This document shows positions 6,204 through 13,935 of a DNA stretch of 23,849 nucleotides, piece after piece. Under the pieces are notes generated by a model that worked only from the letters and a program-made list of their open reading frames with translations, had not been told where the DNA came from and did no database searches. Both the position numbers and the translations under genes were made by a program. This DNA comes from PHAA01 sp964584415 (GTDB taxonomy: Bacteria > Bacillota > Syntrophomonadia > Syntrophomonadales > Syntrophomonadaceae): the NCBI GenBank assembly GCA_964584415.1, contig CAZOZX010000023.1, forward strand, positions 1 to 23,849. The letters run 5' to 3'. Positions within the stretch are counted from its first letter, which is position 1. Every line of letters begins with the position of its first letter.

Positions 6204-6983
6204 GTGCAATATGACGCCGTTATCTTAGCCGGTGGGGAAAACAGCAGCGAACTCAAGAAAATCGCTCCCTATAGTAATGAAGCACTGATTGTGATTGGCA
6301 ACTATCCTATGATTTATTTCGTGTATAGAGCCTTACGCGAAACCCCTAATATAAATAATATTGTAGTGAGCGGCCCGATAGAGTCATTGCAAAATATCCT
6401 TCCTCATGACGAAAGGCTTTTTTTCGCCGAGGGAGGGCAGAATGCCATGGAGACTTTTGCCAAAGGAGCCGATTTTCTTAAAGGAAAGATTAGCGAGAAA
6501 GTATTAGCTGTTCCTACTGATATACCCTTCATAACCCCCGAAGCAATTAGTAATTTCCTATCAAGTTGTGAGAGCAGTGATGCTGAACTCTACTATCCAG
6601 TTACCAGCAAGGAAGTAAATGACCGCAAATATCCTGGTGTTACTCGTACCTATGTACGCCTTAAAGACGGGATTTTCACCGGTGGGAATCTATTCCTACT
6701 GCGTTCTGACATAATACCCGCCTGTTTGGATTTTGGCCAAAAAGTAATCAGCCGCAGAAAAGATCCACTGGCTATTGCTAGTCTGTTTGGAATTGGCTTG
6801 GTGTTGCGATACTTGTTGGGACAGCTTACGATCAAATCAGCTGAAAAAAGGCTTTTTAAGGTTGCTGGTATTCGGGGAAAAGGAATAATCTCACCATATG
6901 CTGAAGTAGGAGTTGACGTCGACAAACCTGGGGATTTACTTTTAGCACAGCAATACTTGGGAGATATCAGCTTTGAACGTTAA
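6204..6983 (+). CDS. MobA-like nucleotidyltransferase family protein
   Basis: A 259-residue protein with a Rossmann-like NTP-transferase fold. The N-terminal 'YDAVILAGG' is the nucleotide-binding start, and 'VLAVPTDIPFITPEAI' supplies the metal-binding Asp of this superfamily. The usual GxGxRM-type loop after LAGG is replaced by 'ENSSELKKIAPYSNEALI', so the substrate is likely unlike that of GlmU or MobA. The C-terminal half carries 'FTGGNLFLLRSD' and ends 'VDVDKPGDLLLAQQYL', both seen in NTP-transferase-domain proteins of Clostridia. GTG 6204 is chosen because GGAGGT (6191-6196) precedes it by 7 nt; in-frame upstream starts lie inside that site or inside the gntR gene. It is next to glmU, so a sugar-nucleotide or cell-envelope role is possible but unproven. 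Confidence 0.8.
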   Translation: MQYDAVILAGGENSSELKKIAPYSNEALIVIGNYPMIYFVYRALRETPNINNIVVSGPIESLQNILPHDERLFFAEGGQNAMETFAKGADFLKGKISEKVLAVPTDIPFITPEAISNFLSSCESSDAELYYPVTSKEVNDRKYPGVTRTYVRLKDGIFTGGNLFLLRSDIIPACLDFGQKVISRRKDPLAIASLFGIGLVLRYLLGQLTIKSAEKRLFKVAGIRGKGIISPYAEVGVDVDKPGDLLLAQQYLGDISFER

Positions 6984-6994
6984 TATATTCAACT

Positions 6995-7024
6995 TTTACA
7001 GTCCGTGTCATAAAAGGTTATAAT
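6995..7024 (+). promoter_or_regulatory. Sigma-A promoter of glmU
   Basis: TTTACA (6995-7000), an 18-nt spacer, then a perfect TATAAT (7019-7024). It lies just after the nucleotidyltransferase stop and 60 nt before the glmU start. Confidence 0.7.
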
Positions 7025-7083
7025 ATTTTATGCAGGCTTTATGATGTAGTCTAATTGTTGGGATGAGGAGAGGAATCTAGAAA

Positions 7084-8445
7084 GTGAGCATTTCTGCGGT
7101 AATTCTCGCAGCAGGTAAAGGGGTAAGGATGCATTCGCAACTACCAAAGGTAGTACACCAGGCAGCAGGTAAACCGATAGTCGTACATGTAACCGAGGCG
7201 GTACGTGCTGCAGGGGTAGAAAAGGTAGTAATAGTAATTGGGCATGGCCGAGCTGAAGTGGAAAAACTGTTCCCTCTGGGGGAAGTGGAATTTGCAGTGC
7301 AGGAGCAACAACTGGGCACAGGTCACGCATTGATGCAGGCAATGAACAAGGTGCAAGATGACGATACGATAATTATTCTAGCTGGGGATACTCCTTTGCT
7401 GCGAGCAGCTACCATTCAGTCATTGTTGAATTATCACCTGGCCTGTGGGGCATCAGCTACGGTTTTATCAACGCAAGTTCAAGATCCATATGGATATGGA
7501 AGAATTGTTCGTGAAAAAGATGGATCATTACATTCTATCGTAGAAGAGAAGGATGCATTAGAGAAAGAAAAGAAGATTAAAGAGATAAATTCTGGCATGT
7601 ATTGTATGCAAGTCAATGACCTGTCTGATTGCCTAACTGGCCTTCATGCCAACAATCAGCAGGGCGAATACTATCTAACCGAGGTTTTATCAATACTTAA
7701 GCATAACAATAAGAAGGTCGAAATTCTTCAGGCCGATGCGGCAGAAGAAATTTATGGTATAAATGATCGTATACAATTGGCCCAAGCCGAAACTATCCTA
7801 AGACATCGTAAAAATAATGAATTAATGACGAGCGGGGTGACCATTGTTGACCCCAACGCTACATATATTGATGTTGATGTAAATATAGGTACTGATACGA
7901 TAATATATCCTGGAACCATAATTGAAGGCCGGTCCAGCATAGGCGGCAATTGTCAAATTGGGCCGGCAACCCACATTACATCCTCCATTATCGGCAACAA
8001 TGTCACAATTGAACATTCTCGCCTTAAAGAAGCTCAGGTGGGTGATGAATGTACCATAGGTCCTTATGCATATTTGCGCCCTGGGGCGGTTTTACACCGG
8101 AAAGTTAAAGTCGGAGATTTTGTTGAAATCAAAAAATCAGTCCTTGGCGAAGGCAGCAAAGCACCCCATTTGAGTTATGTCGGTGATGCCCTGGTAGGCA
8201 AAGGTGTTAATATAGGTGCTGGTACAATTACCTGTAATTATGATGGAAAAAACAAATGGGAAACAGTACTTGAAGATGGAGTATTTATTGGCAGTAATAC
8301 AAATCTGGTCGCTCCGGTTAGAATCGGGGCCCACTCCATTACTGGCGCGGGTTCTACAATAACCAGGGATGTTCCTGAGGATTCCCTGGCGGTGGAACGA
8401 GCTCAACAAAAGAATCTAAAAAAGAGACAAAAAAATCTTCAATAA
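7084..8445 (+). CDS. glmU: Bifunctional GlmU: GlcN-1-P acetyltransferase / GlcNAc-1-P uridyltransferase
   Basis: GlmU makes UDP-N-acetylglucosamine, the precursor of peptidoglycan and other envelope glycans, from glucosamine-1-phosphate, acetyl-CoA and UTP. At 453 residues it matches the family. Residues ~1-230 are the uridyltransferase (signature 'LAAGKGVRM' and 'LPKVVH', 'QLGTGHALM', metal Asp in 'ILAGDTPLL'). Residues ~250-450 are a left-handed beta-helix of hexapeptide repeats carrying the acetyltransferase site ('YLRPGA', 'VEIKKS', 'HLSYVGDA', 'GAGTITCNYDG'). GTG 7084 follows GAGGAGAGG by 10 nt. The gene has its own promoter and is followed 34 nt later by prs, as in Bacillus, suggesting co-transcription of the UDP-GlcNAc and PRPP genes. 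Confidence 0.97.
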   Translation: MSISAVILAAGKGVRMHSQLPKVVHQAAGKPIVVHVTEAVRAAGVEKVVIVIGHGRAEVEKLFPLGEVEFAVQEQQLGTGHALMQAMNKVQDDDTIIILAGDTPLLRAATIQSLLNYHLACGASATVLSTQVQDPYGYGRIVREKDGSLHSIVEEKDALEKEKKIKEINSGMYCMQVNDLSDCLTGLHANNQQGEYYLTEVLSILKHNNKKVEILQADAAEEIYGINDRIQLAQAETILRHRKNNELMTSGVTIVDPNATYIDVDVNIGTDTIIYPGTIIEGRSSIGGNCQIGPATHITSSIIGNNVTIEHSRLKEAQVGDECTIGPYAYLRPGAVLHRKVKVGDFVEIKKSVLGEGSKAPHLSYVGDALVGKGVNIGAGTITCNYDGKNKWETVLEDGVFIGSNTNLVAPVRIGAHSITGAGSTITRDVPEDSLAVERAQQKNLKKRQKNLQ

Positions 8446-8479
8446 AATGTTGCGATAGCCGAATGGAGGTTAAATTTAA

Positions 8480-9427
8480 ATGAACACATCCAGGTGGAGG
8501 ATGAAACTATTCACCGGTAACGCTAATCCTTTGCTGGCCAAGGAAATCGGAGATTACCTGGGGATGTCCCTGGCTAAGGCAACGGTTTCCCATTTTTCGG
8601 ATGGAGAGGTCAGTGTAGAAATTGATGAAAGCGTCCGTGGGGTAGATACATTTGTTATCCAGCCAACCTGCACACCGGGCAATGAAAACCTGATGGAATT
8701 GCTGATAATGATTGATGCTTTCCGAAGGGCTTCGGCTGGGCGTATAAATGCTGTGATACCTTATTTCGGATACGGCCGCCAGGATCGCAAAAACCGAGCT
8801 CGTGATCCTATCACTGCTAAATTGGTTTCCAACTTAATTGTTGAAGCCGGAGCAGATCGGGTTGTAACTGTCGATCTTCATGCCACCCAGATACAGGGGT
8901 TCTTTGATATTCCGGTCGACCATCTGCCTGGTGTTGCTACCCTGGCAGACCATATCTTGCGGAAGAACCTTGGTGATAATGCGGTTGTAGTTTCGCCGGA
9001 CGTTGGAGGGGTTACCAGAGCTCGAAACTTGGCAGCCAAATTGGGTGCTCCGCTGGCGATTATTGATAAGCGCCGTCCTGCTGCCAATGTCTCCGAAATT
9101 ATGAACGTAATAGGTGAAGTTGAAGGTAAGTCGGTTATTCTAATCGATGACATAATAGATACGGCAGGAACAGTATGTAACGCTGCCAATGTAATGATAG
9201 AAAAGGGCGCTAAAGAGGTCTATGTTTGCTGCACACATCCAGTCTTTTCAGGTCCGGCTATGGAACGATTGGGGGCTGCTCCCATAGAAGAAATCATTGT
9301 TACTAATACCATACCGACCCTAGAAAAACTCCCTAACTTAACCGTTCTATCAATCGCTCCCCTTATTGGAGAAGCTATTTTAAGAATTCATGAGGATCTG
9401 TCGGTCAGTAAGATATTCGAAGACTAA
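8480..9427 (+). CDS. prs: Ribose-phosphate pyrophosphokinase
   Basis: Prs makes 5-phosphoribosyl-1-pyrophosphate from ribose-5-phosphate and ATP for nucleotide, His and Trp synthesis. The 315 residues are full length for a class I enzyme. Visible motifs are 'FSDGEVSVEI' near the N-terminus, 'YFGYGRQDRK' (ATP site), the PRPP signature 'VTVDLHATQIQGFFDIP', 'VVSPDVGG', and the ribose-phosphate loop 'LIDDIIDTAGT'. ATG 8480 follows GGAGGT with a 9-nt gap. A second in-frame ATG seven codons in would match the family's usual 'KLFTGNANP' start but has a ribosome site directly abutting it, so the first is preferred. It is downstream of glmU; pth follows 93 nt later. Confidence 0.97.
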   Translation: MNTSRWRMKLFTGNANPLLAKEIGDYLGMSLAKATVSHFSDGEVSVEIDESVRGVDTFVIQPTCTPGNENLMELLIMIDAFRRASAGRINAVIPYFGYGRQDRKNRARDPITAKLVSNLIVEAGADRVVTVDLHATQIQGFFDIPVDHLPGVATLADHILRKNLGDNAVVVSPDVGGVTRARNLAAKLGAPLAIIDKRRPAANVSEIMNVIGEVEGKSVILIDDIIDTAGTVCNAANVMIEKGAKEVYVCCTHPVFSGPAMERLGAAPIEEIIVTNTIPTLEKLPNLTVLSIAPLIGEAILRIHEDLSVSKIFED

Positions 9428-9520
9428 GTGCAGTTACATAATATATTTGTTTTAGAGGCGCACTCCCAGGGTGGGCCTTTAATAGTCAGAGCAGCTTGGG
9501 AAAGGTCGGGGAAAGAACAA

Positions 9521-10075
9521 ATGAAAATAGTAGTTGGATTGGGCAATCCCGGCCCTGAATACAGGGATACCCGTCATAATGTTGGCTTTAAGGTCCTGGA
9601 GGAACTGGCGGCACGCTACCGGGTGGAGAGACAGGAGAGTAAGTTCGATGCGATTATAGGCGAGATCAGAGTAAAAGGTGAAAAGATTCTGTTAGTAAAA
9701 CCACTAACTTATATGAACTTAAGCGGGAAAGCAGTTGAGCCACTTGTCAATTGGTATAAATTGAATCTGGCTGATCTCATGGTTATTTATGATGATATGG
9801 ACCTGCCGGTGGGGACGATTCGTGTACGTGCCTCAGGGGGTAGCGGTGGGCATAAGGGTATAAAGTCAATTATAGAGAGACTAGCTACCGAGGATTTCGC
9901 GCGTTCCCGTATCGGTATTGGACGCCCTAACGAACGAGACACGGTTGACTGGGTACTAGGCCGGCTTACCGGCGAGGAAAAAGAATTGATTGGGCTAATG
10001 ACAAAAAAGGCAGCTGATGCGGTAGAAACCTGGATAAAATCCGGTCTAACTGAAGCTATGAATGCGTACAATTAG
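9521..10075 (+). CDS. pth: Peptidyl-tRNA hydrolase (SpoVC)
   Basis: Pth cleaves the ester of peptidyl-tRNA released by stalled ribosomes, recycling tRNA. The 184-residue length is typical. Motifs: 'GLGNPGPEYRDTRHNVGF' with Asn9 and catalytic His19, 'LTYMNLSGKAV' with the substrate Asn, and 'IYDDMDLPVGTIRVR' followed by 'GSGGHKGIKSI'. ATG 9521 is chosen because it matches the family's N-terminus and follows a modest purine site (AAAGGTCGGGG). The frame stays open 31 codons upstream to a GTG right after prs, but that stretch has no family match or ribosome site. In B. subtilis the same gene (spoVC) is also followed by fin and mfd. Confidence 0.96.
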   Translation: MKIVVGLGNPGPEYRDTRHNVGFKVLEELAARYRVERQESKFDAIIGEIRVKGEKILLVKPLTYMNLSGKAVEPLVNWYKLNLADLMVIYDDMDLPVGTIRVRASGGSGGHKGIKSIIERLATEDFARSRIGIGRPNERDTVDWVLGRLTGEEKELIGLMTKKAADAVETWIKSGLTEAMNAYN

Positions 10076-10079
10076 TCAG

Positions 10080-10110
10080 GTATATTTGCCGTTCCTTTCA
10101 GGGAAAAATA
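10080..10110 (+). promoter_or_regulatory. Sigma-F-type promoter of the fin-like gene
   Basis: GTATA (10080-10084), 16 nt, then GGGAAAAATA (10101-10110) fits the Bacillus sigma-F pattern GYWTA and GGNNANAMTD at every specified position. It starts 5 nt after the pth stop, and initiation near 10117 would lie 22 nt before the ATG. B. subtilis fin is transcribed by sigma-F, which supports both the promoter and the gene call. Confidence 0.65.
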
Positions 10111-10138
10111 TTGGTAAATAGTCAAAGGGGCGCGCAAA

Positions 10139-10300
10139 ATGAAGATATATTATATTTGCGAATATTGTGAGCGTATCTTTCAAGAGATAGAGGTGGAAGG
10201 CGATCAGAGAGGCGTTCAGGTGAGCGGCATATGCGATGAATGTGCCATGGAGATGGGCTTGACGGATACAGGAGTTTTCAGCCAGCATTATTATAGTTGA
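10139..10300 (+). CDS. fin: Fin-like anti-sigma-F zinc-ribbon protein (short form)
   Basis: A 53-residue protein with two CxxC pairs, Cys7/Cys10 ('YYICEYC') and Cys32/Cys35 ('ICDEC'), forming a probable zinc ribbon. ATG 10139 follows AAAGGGG (10124-10130) by 8 nt. In B. subtilis the small zinc-ribbon protein Fin (YabK), which binds and inhibits sigma-F when the forespore switches to sigma-G, is encoded between pth and mfd; this gene is in exactly that slot, starts with a similar 'YYC..C' motif, and has a sigma-F-type promoter. Bacillus Fin is about 76 residues, with a longer linker between the cysteine pairs; here the linker is 21 residues. The identity is inferred from position, promoter and cysteine layout; a different zinc-ribbon role is possible. 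Confidence 0.72.
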   Translation: MKIYYICEYCERIFQEIEVEGDQRGVQVSGICDECAMEMGLTDTGVFSQHYYS

Positions 10301-10340
10301 AGCGAACCTGATTTTCTGTTTAGACCGATCCGGGTACTGA

Positions 10341-10368
10341 TTGCGAAAAGTTAACAATGATCTATGAT
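10341..10368 (+). promoter_or_regulatory. Candidate sigma-A promoter of mfd
   Basis: TTGCGA (10341-10346), 16 nt, then TATGAT (10363-10368): 4 of 6 and 5 of 6 consensus positions. It would give a leader of about 120 nt that contains the hairpin at 10425-10451. Confidence 0.4.
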
Positions 10369-10424
10369 ATATGCTATTTATTAATAAGGTAATGTGCACT
10401 ATTTGAATACCGGATTAAACGATA

Positions 10425-10451
10425 GTGGAGGTCGATTTTGTCGATGTCCAC
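10425..10451 (+). other. Hairpin in the mfd leader
   Basis: Arms 10425-10435 and 10441-10451 pair with one mismatch and one G-U around a 5-nt loop (ATTTTG region). It is followed by CTTTATTG, too weak a U-run for a clear terminator. It could end fin transcripts or structure the mfd leader. The rest of 10301-10494 shows only the candidate promoter. Confidence 0.45.
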
Positions 10452-10494
10452 CTTTATTGCGTGATAAAGCCGGGCGGGGAGAGGAGGGTTAAAG

Positions 10495-13400
10495 ATGAAC
10501 CGAGAGGTGCTGGATTCTATAATCAAAGTTCTAAAAGGCGGAGAAAATGCCATGCTTAGTGGCCTTTCCGGTGCAGCTCGGATTTATTTACTGAGGGAGA
10601 TATGGCGGAGCTCTGCAGGTAGGATGCTGTGTATTATGCCCAGGGAGGAGCAGGCATATGATCTAGCCAATGATCTGGGAAATCTGGTCGGCCGGGATAG
10701 GATCGATTTATTTCTCGAACGGGATTTCGTGTTTATGAAAGACAACACCACCCAGGTCGAAGTGCAACGTTTATCAGCTTTACGGGATTTATTACTCCAC
10801 CCTCGCCGCCGTTCAATAATAATAACTACTATGGGGGGGCTCCTTTACCACATAATTTCCCCCCAGCAATTACGGAAAGCTACCCTCCAATTAGAACTTG
10901 GCAAGGAATACTCTACTAATGAAATACTGCTGCGGCTGATCGAGGCAGGTTATGAAAGAGTAGATACTGTAACTCGCCCCGGTCACTTATCGATGCGGGG
11001 CGGGATAATCGATATTTTTCCGGCTGGGGATAGTGAGCCTTGCCGAATGGAATTATTCGGCGATACCATTGACACGATGCGACGATTTGATCTGAATAAT
11101 CAACGCTCAGGTAGAAATGAAACCCAGCTGCTAATTACACCGGCAGACGAACTTAGGGGAGATCATCTTAAGAGTACAATAATCGATTACCTGCCTGTTG
11201 CCAGCTGCATATATTTTGACGAACCCCGTGAATGCTACCAGATTTTAGACAGACTCGTACGGCGTTACCGAGGATTCGTTAAAGAAGCGCGTAAAGAGGA
11301 GGAGGGTTACCCCGAACTGAACCTTTTGGACCGCGATGCATTGGTTTCTGGGTTGGCTGGTCACAACCTTATATATCATTCCTTTTTCCCTGGCAACATA
11401 CCCCAGGCTCAGGTAGCTCTTTATGAGCACATTTCCCAAAGAGAGATGGAGCCTTTTCAGCAACGCTACGAGAGCCTGTTTGACCGCCTGGGGGAATGGA
11501 TAGCCCAACAATACACAATACAGATCGCTATACCAAAAGAGGCACTGCGAGAGAAATTAAGACAAGAGCTAGCTGAGCACCATTTGAATGAAGTAGATTT
11601 TGTCAGTGAGCATTATCCACGGGGTTTTTTAAGTCAAAGTTTGAAGTTAGCTGTTATTAGCCAACAAGATATTTGGGGAAAAAGAGTTCCCAAACGCTCC
11701 AGGCAGCGAGCCCCAGTAGAACAGAGGATATTGGTTGAGGACCTGCAGCGTGGTGACTATGTTGTACATGAACATTATGGGATCGGAATATTTCGTGGTG
11801 TAACCCAGGTGGAGACTGATGGTGTAACCCGAGAATATCTTTTACTGCAATATGCTGGGACTGACAAACTATATTTACCGGTTGATAAACTGGACTTGCT
11901 TTACCGTTACTCCAGTTCGGAAGAGAAGGAACCGCGCTTAAGCAAACTAGGTGGAACCGAGTGGGAAAGAACCAGGCACAAGGTGGTTCAGTCAATTCAG
12001 GAAATGGCTGAGGATCTGCTGAAACTTTATGCGGCGCGCGCTACCCTGGAAGGGCATGCTTTTAGCCAGGATACACCCTGGCAGGCGCAATTTGAAGATG
12101 AATTTCCCTACCAGGAAACCCCAGACCAGATGAAAGCCATTAGAGATGTAAAAAAGGATATGGAAAGTCCCAAACCTATGGACCGACTGGTTTGCGGCGA
12201 CGTAGGGTACGGCAAAACTGAGGTAGCTTTGCGGGCAGCCTTCAAAGCCATAATGGATAGTAAACAGGTAGCAGTATTGGTTCCCACTACGATTTTAGCC
12301 GAACAGCATTATCAGACCTTTATTAAGAGGTTTCGAAACTACCCGGCGGGAATTGAAGTTCTCAGCAGATTCAAATCGCCGACAGAACAGAGAAAAATAA
12401 TAGCTGACCTTGAAAAGGGAGCGATAGATATAGTTATCGCCACCCATCGTCTATTATCCAAGGATATCAGGTTTCATAATTTAGGCTTGTTGGTGGTTGA
12501 TGAAGAACACCGATTTGGGGTTTCCCAAAAAGAAAAAATAAAGGCGCTCAAAAAAGAGGTAGATGTTTTGAGCCTCTCCGCAACTCCCATTCCAAGAAGT
12601 TTGCATATGGGATTGACTGGATTGAGAGATTTGAGCATTATCGAGACACCTCCTCCGGAACGTTACCCCATAACAACTTATGTTATGGAGTATAATCCTG
12701 ATATTGTAAGGGAAGCTGTTCTGGCCGAAGTAGGCCGCGAAGGGCAGGTTTTTGTTGTACATAATAGAATTCAGGACATTTACCGTTTCCATGAGGAATT
12801 AAAATCATTATTGCCGGGGATAAAGATGGCGATAGGACATGGCAAAATGAACGAGGAAGAATTAGCTGCAACTATCACTAAGTTTTTAGATAAAGAATAT
12901 GATTTGTTCTTGTGTACAACGATCATTGAATCAGGTTTGGATATGCCCAACGTTAATACTATAATAATTGACATGGCGGACCGGATGGGATTAGCTCAGC
13001 TTTACCAACTGCGCGGCCGGGTGGGCCGTTCCAATCGCTTAGCCTATGCTTACCTGACCTATTATCCAGACAAAGTAATTACCGAGGCATCGCAGAAGCG
13101 GTTAAATGCATTGCGGGAATTTAATGAGCTGGGCGCCGGTATCCGAATTGCTTTACGCGATTTGGAAATAAGGGGAGCTGGGAATATCCTCGGGGTGCAA
13201 CAACATGGTTATATACATGCTGTCGGGTTCGACCTATATTGTCGCTTGCTGGAGCAGGAAACGGCCCGCCTGAAAGGGTCAATCGTGAAGGAACCTTTGC
13301 AACCCCAACTCGACATAGATGTGGACTATTATATACCGGATAGCTATATTCCCGACGCGGGAACCAAAATGCGTATTTACCGGAAAATGTTATTGGCAAC

Positions 13401-13704
13401 AACCAACGAGGATATAGAAGAAATCAGAGAGGAAATGCAGGATCGATTTGGGCCTTTGCCCCAACCGGTGGCAAACTTTCTCCAGGTAGCGCTACTTCGT
13501 CTCACGGCCCGGGATAAACAGATCAAGGGATTGCGGCGTAAAGACACTCAGGTTGAAATCCAATTAGCGCAACGCTTGCCAGATAGTTATGTTCCCCCAA
13601 AAAATCTGAGCGTTAAGAAAATCAATCCTTATACACTTGCAGTGCAAATGAACCAGGGTGCTACTTTGCAGACCCTGCAAGATGTGCTGGCAGTAATCCA
13701 ATAG
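10495..13704 (+). CDS. mfd: Transcription-repair coupling factor Mfd
   Basis: Mfd removes RNA polymerase stalled at DNA lesions and recruits the UvrA-dependent excision machinery. The 1069 residues hold, in order: a UvrB-like N-terminal module (residues ~1-330, 'VTRPGHLSMRGGIIDIFP'), the RNA polymerase-interacting domain (~420-490, 'GDYVVHEHYGIGIFRGV'), RecG-like translocase motifs with Walker A GDVGYGKT (568-575), DEEH (669-672), 'LSATPIPRSLH', and the 'RGRVGRS' motif VI, and the C-terminal TRCF domain ('PDSYIPDAGTKMRIYRKM'). It is roughly 100 residues shorter than B. subtilis Mfd, without loss of a recognisable domain. ATG follows AGAGGAGGG. It converges with the ger operon, leaving 12 nt between the two stop codons. 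Confidence 0.97.
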   Translation: MNREVLDSIIKVLKGGENAMLSGLSGAARIYLLREIWRSSAGRMLCIMPREEQAYDLANDLGNLVGRDRIDLFLERDFVFMKDNTTQVEVQRLSALRDLLLHPRRRSIIITTMGGLLYHIISPQQLRKATLQLELGKEYSTNEILLRLIEAGYERVDTVTRPGHLSMRGGIIDIFPAGDSEPCRMELFGDTIDTMRRFDLNNQRSGRNETQLLITPADELRGDHLKSTIIDYLPVASCIYFDEPRECYQILDRLVRRYRGFVKEARKEEEGYPELNLLDRDALVSGLAGHNLIYHSFFPGNIPQAQVALYEHISQREMEPFQQRYESLFDRLGEWIAQQYTIQIAIPKEALREKLRQELAEHHLNEVDFVSEHYPRGFLSQSLKLAVISQQDIWGKRVPKRSRQRAPVEQRILVEDLQRGDYVVHEHYGIGIFRGVTQVETDGVTREYLLLQYAGTDKLYLPVDKLDLLYRYSSSEEKEPRLSKLGGTEWERTRHKVVQSIQEMAEDLLKLYAARATLEGHAFSQDTPWQAQFEDEFPYQETPDQMKAIRDVKKDMESPKPMDRLVCGDVGYGKTEVALRAAFKAIMDSKQVAVLVPTTILAEQHYQTFIKRFRNYPAGIEVLSRFKSPTEQRKIIADLEKGAIDIVIATHRLLSKDIRFHNLGLLVVDEEHRFGVSQKEKIKALKKEVDVLSLSATPIPRSLHMGLTGLRDLSIIETPPPERYPITTYVMEYNPDIVREAVLAEVGREGQVFVVHNRIQDIYRFHEELKSLLPGIKMAIGHGKMNEEELAATITKFLDKEYDLFLCTTIIESGLDMPNVNTIIIDMADRMGLAQLYQLRGRVGRSNRLAYAYLTYYPDKVITEASQKRLNALREFNELGAGIRIALRDLEIRGAGNILGVQQHGYIHAVGFDLYCRLLEQETARLKGSIVKEPLQPQLDIDVDYYIPDSYIPDAGTKMRIYRKMLLATTNEDIEEIREEMQDRFGPLPQPVANFLQVALLRLTARDKQIKGLRRKDTQVEIQLAQRLPDSYVPPKNLSVKKINPYTLAVQMNQGATLQTLQDVLAVIQ

Positions 13705-13716
13705 GATGGGAGAAAG

Positions 13717-13923
13717 TTAACCGTGATAGGGAGGTAACTTAGGTAGAAGATGATCCCAGGGATTATAAAAAGGCCAGTTATAAAATTGCACCATTCCCAA
13801 GTAAAAGCTGAACAAAAATAGTAAGGCAAATATCACCGTTTCTTTGTACCAGCGATTCTTGATCAAAGCTGGCAGCTCAACGCCCAGGATGAGTAAATAG
13901 ACAGCCAGTAATGCTAAAAACAT
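13717..13923 (-). CDS. Small membrane protein of the ger operon, D-subunit-like
   Basis: A 68-residue protein encoded last in the minus-strand germinant-receptor operon, 12 nt after the C-subunit gene, with ribosome site GAGGAG ahead of its ATG. Two hydrophobic segments are visible (residues ~2-21, 'FLALLAVYLLILGVELPAL', and ~29-47, 'TVIFALLFLFSFYLGMVQF') joined by a short basic loop 'KNRWYK', and an aromatic/proline-rich tail. Small two-helix 'D' proteins encoded with or near Bacillus germinant-receptor operons modulate receptor function; size, topology and position fit this class. Sequence similarity could not be tested. In the spore it would sit in the inner membrane with the receptor. Confidence 0.65.
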   Translation of the reverse strand: MFLALLAVYLLILGVELPALIKNRWYKETVIFALLFLFSFYLGMVQFYNWPFYNPWDHLLPKLPPYHG

Positions 13924-13935
13924 CGATACTCCTCG

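Noticed and set aside
7028..7356. Three overlapping minus-strand frames of 70-104 codons at the start of glmU
   Set aside because: Shadows of the uridyltransferase coding sequence with low-complexity Leu/Pro composition and no start signals.
9428..9520. Open frame in phase with pth, extending it by 31 codons from a GTG right after prs
   Set aside because: No ribosome site, no similarity to Pth N-termini, and the family start fits ATG 9521.
11657..11995. 112-codon minus-strand frame within mfd
   Set aside because: Antisense to the RNA polymerase-interacting domain, no promoter or ribosome site.
13714..13740. Hairpin AAGTTAACC/GGTAACTT between convergent mfd and the ger operon
   Set aside because: Stem has a bulge and neither strand has a U-run after it, so a bidirectional terminator is not supported.
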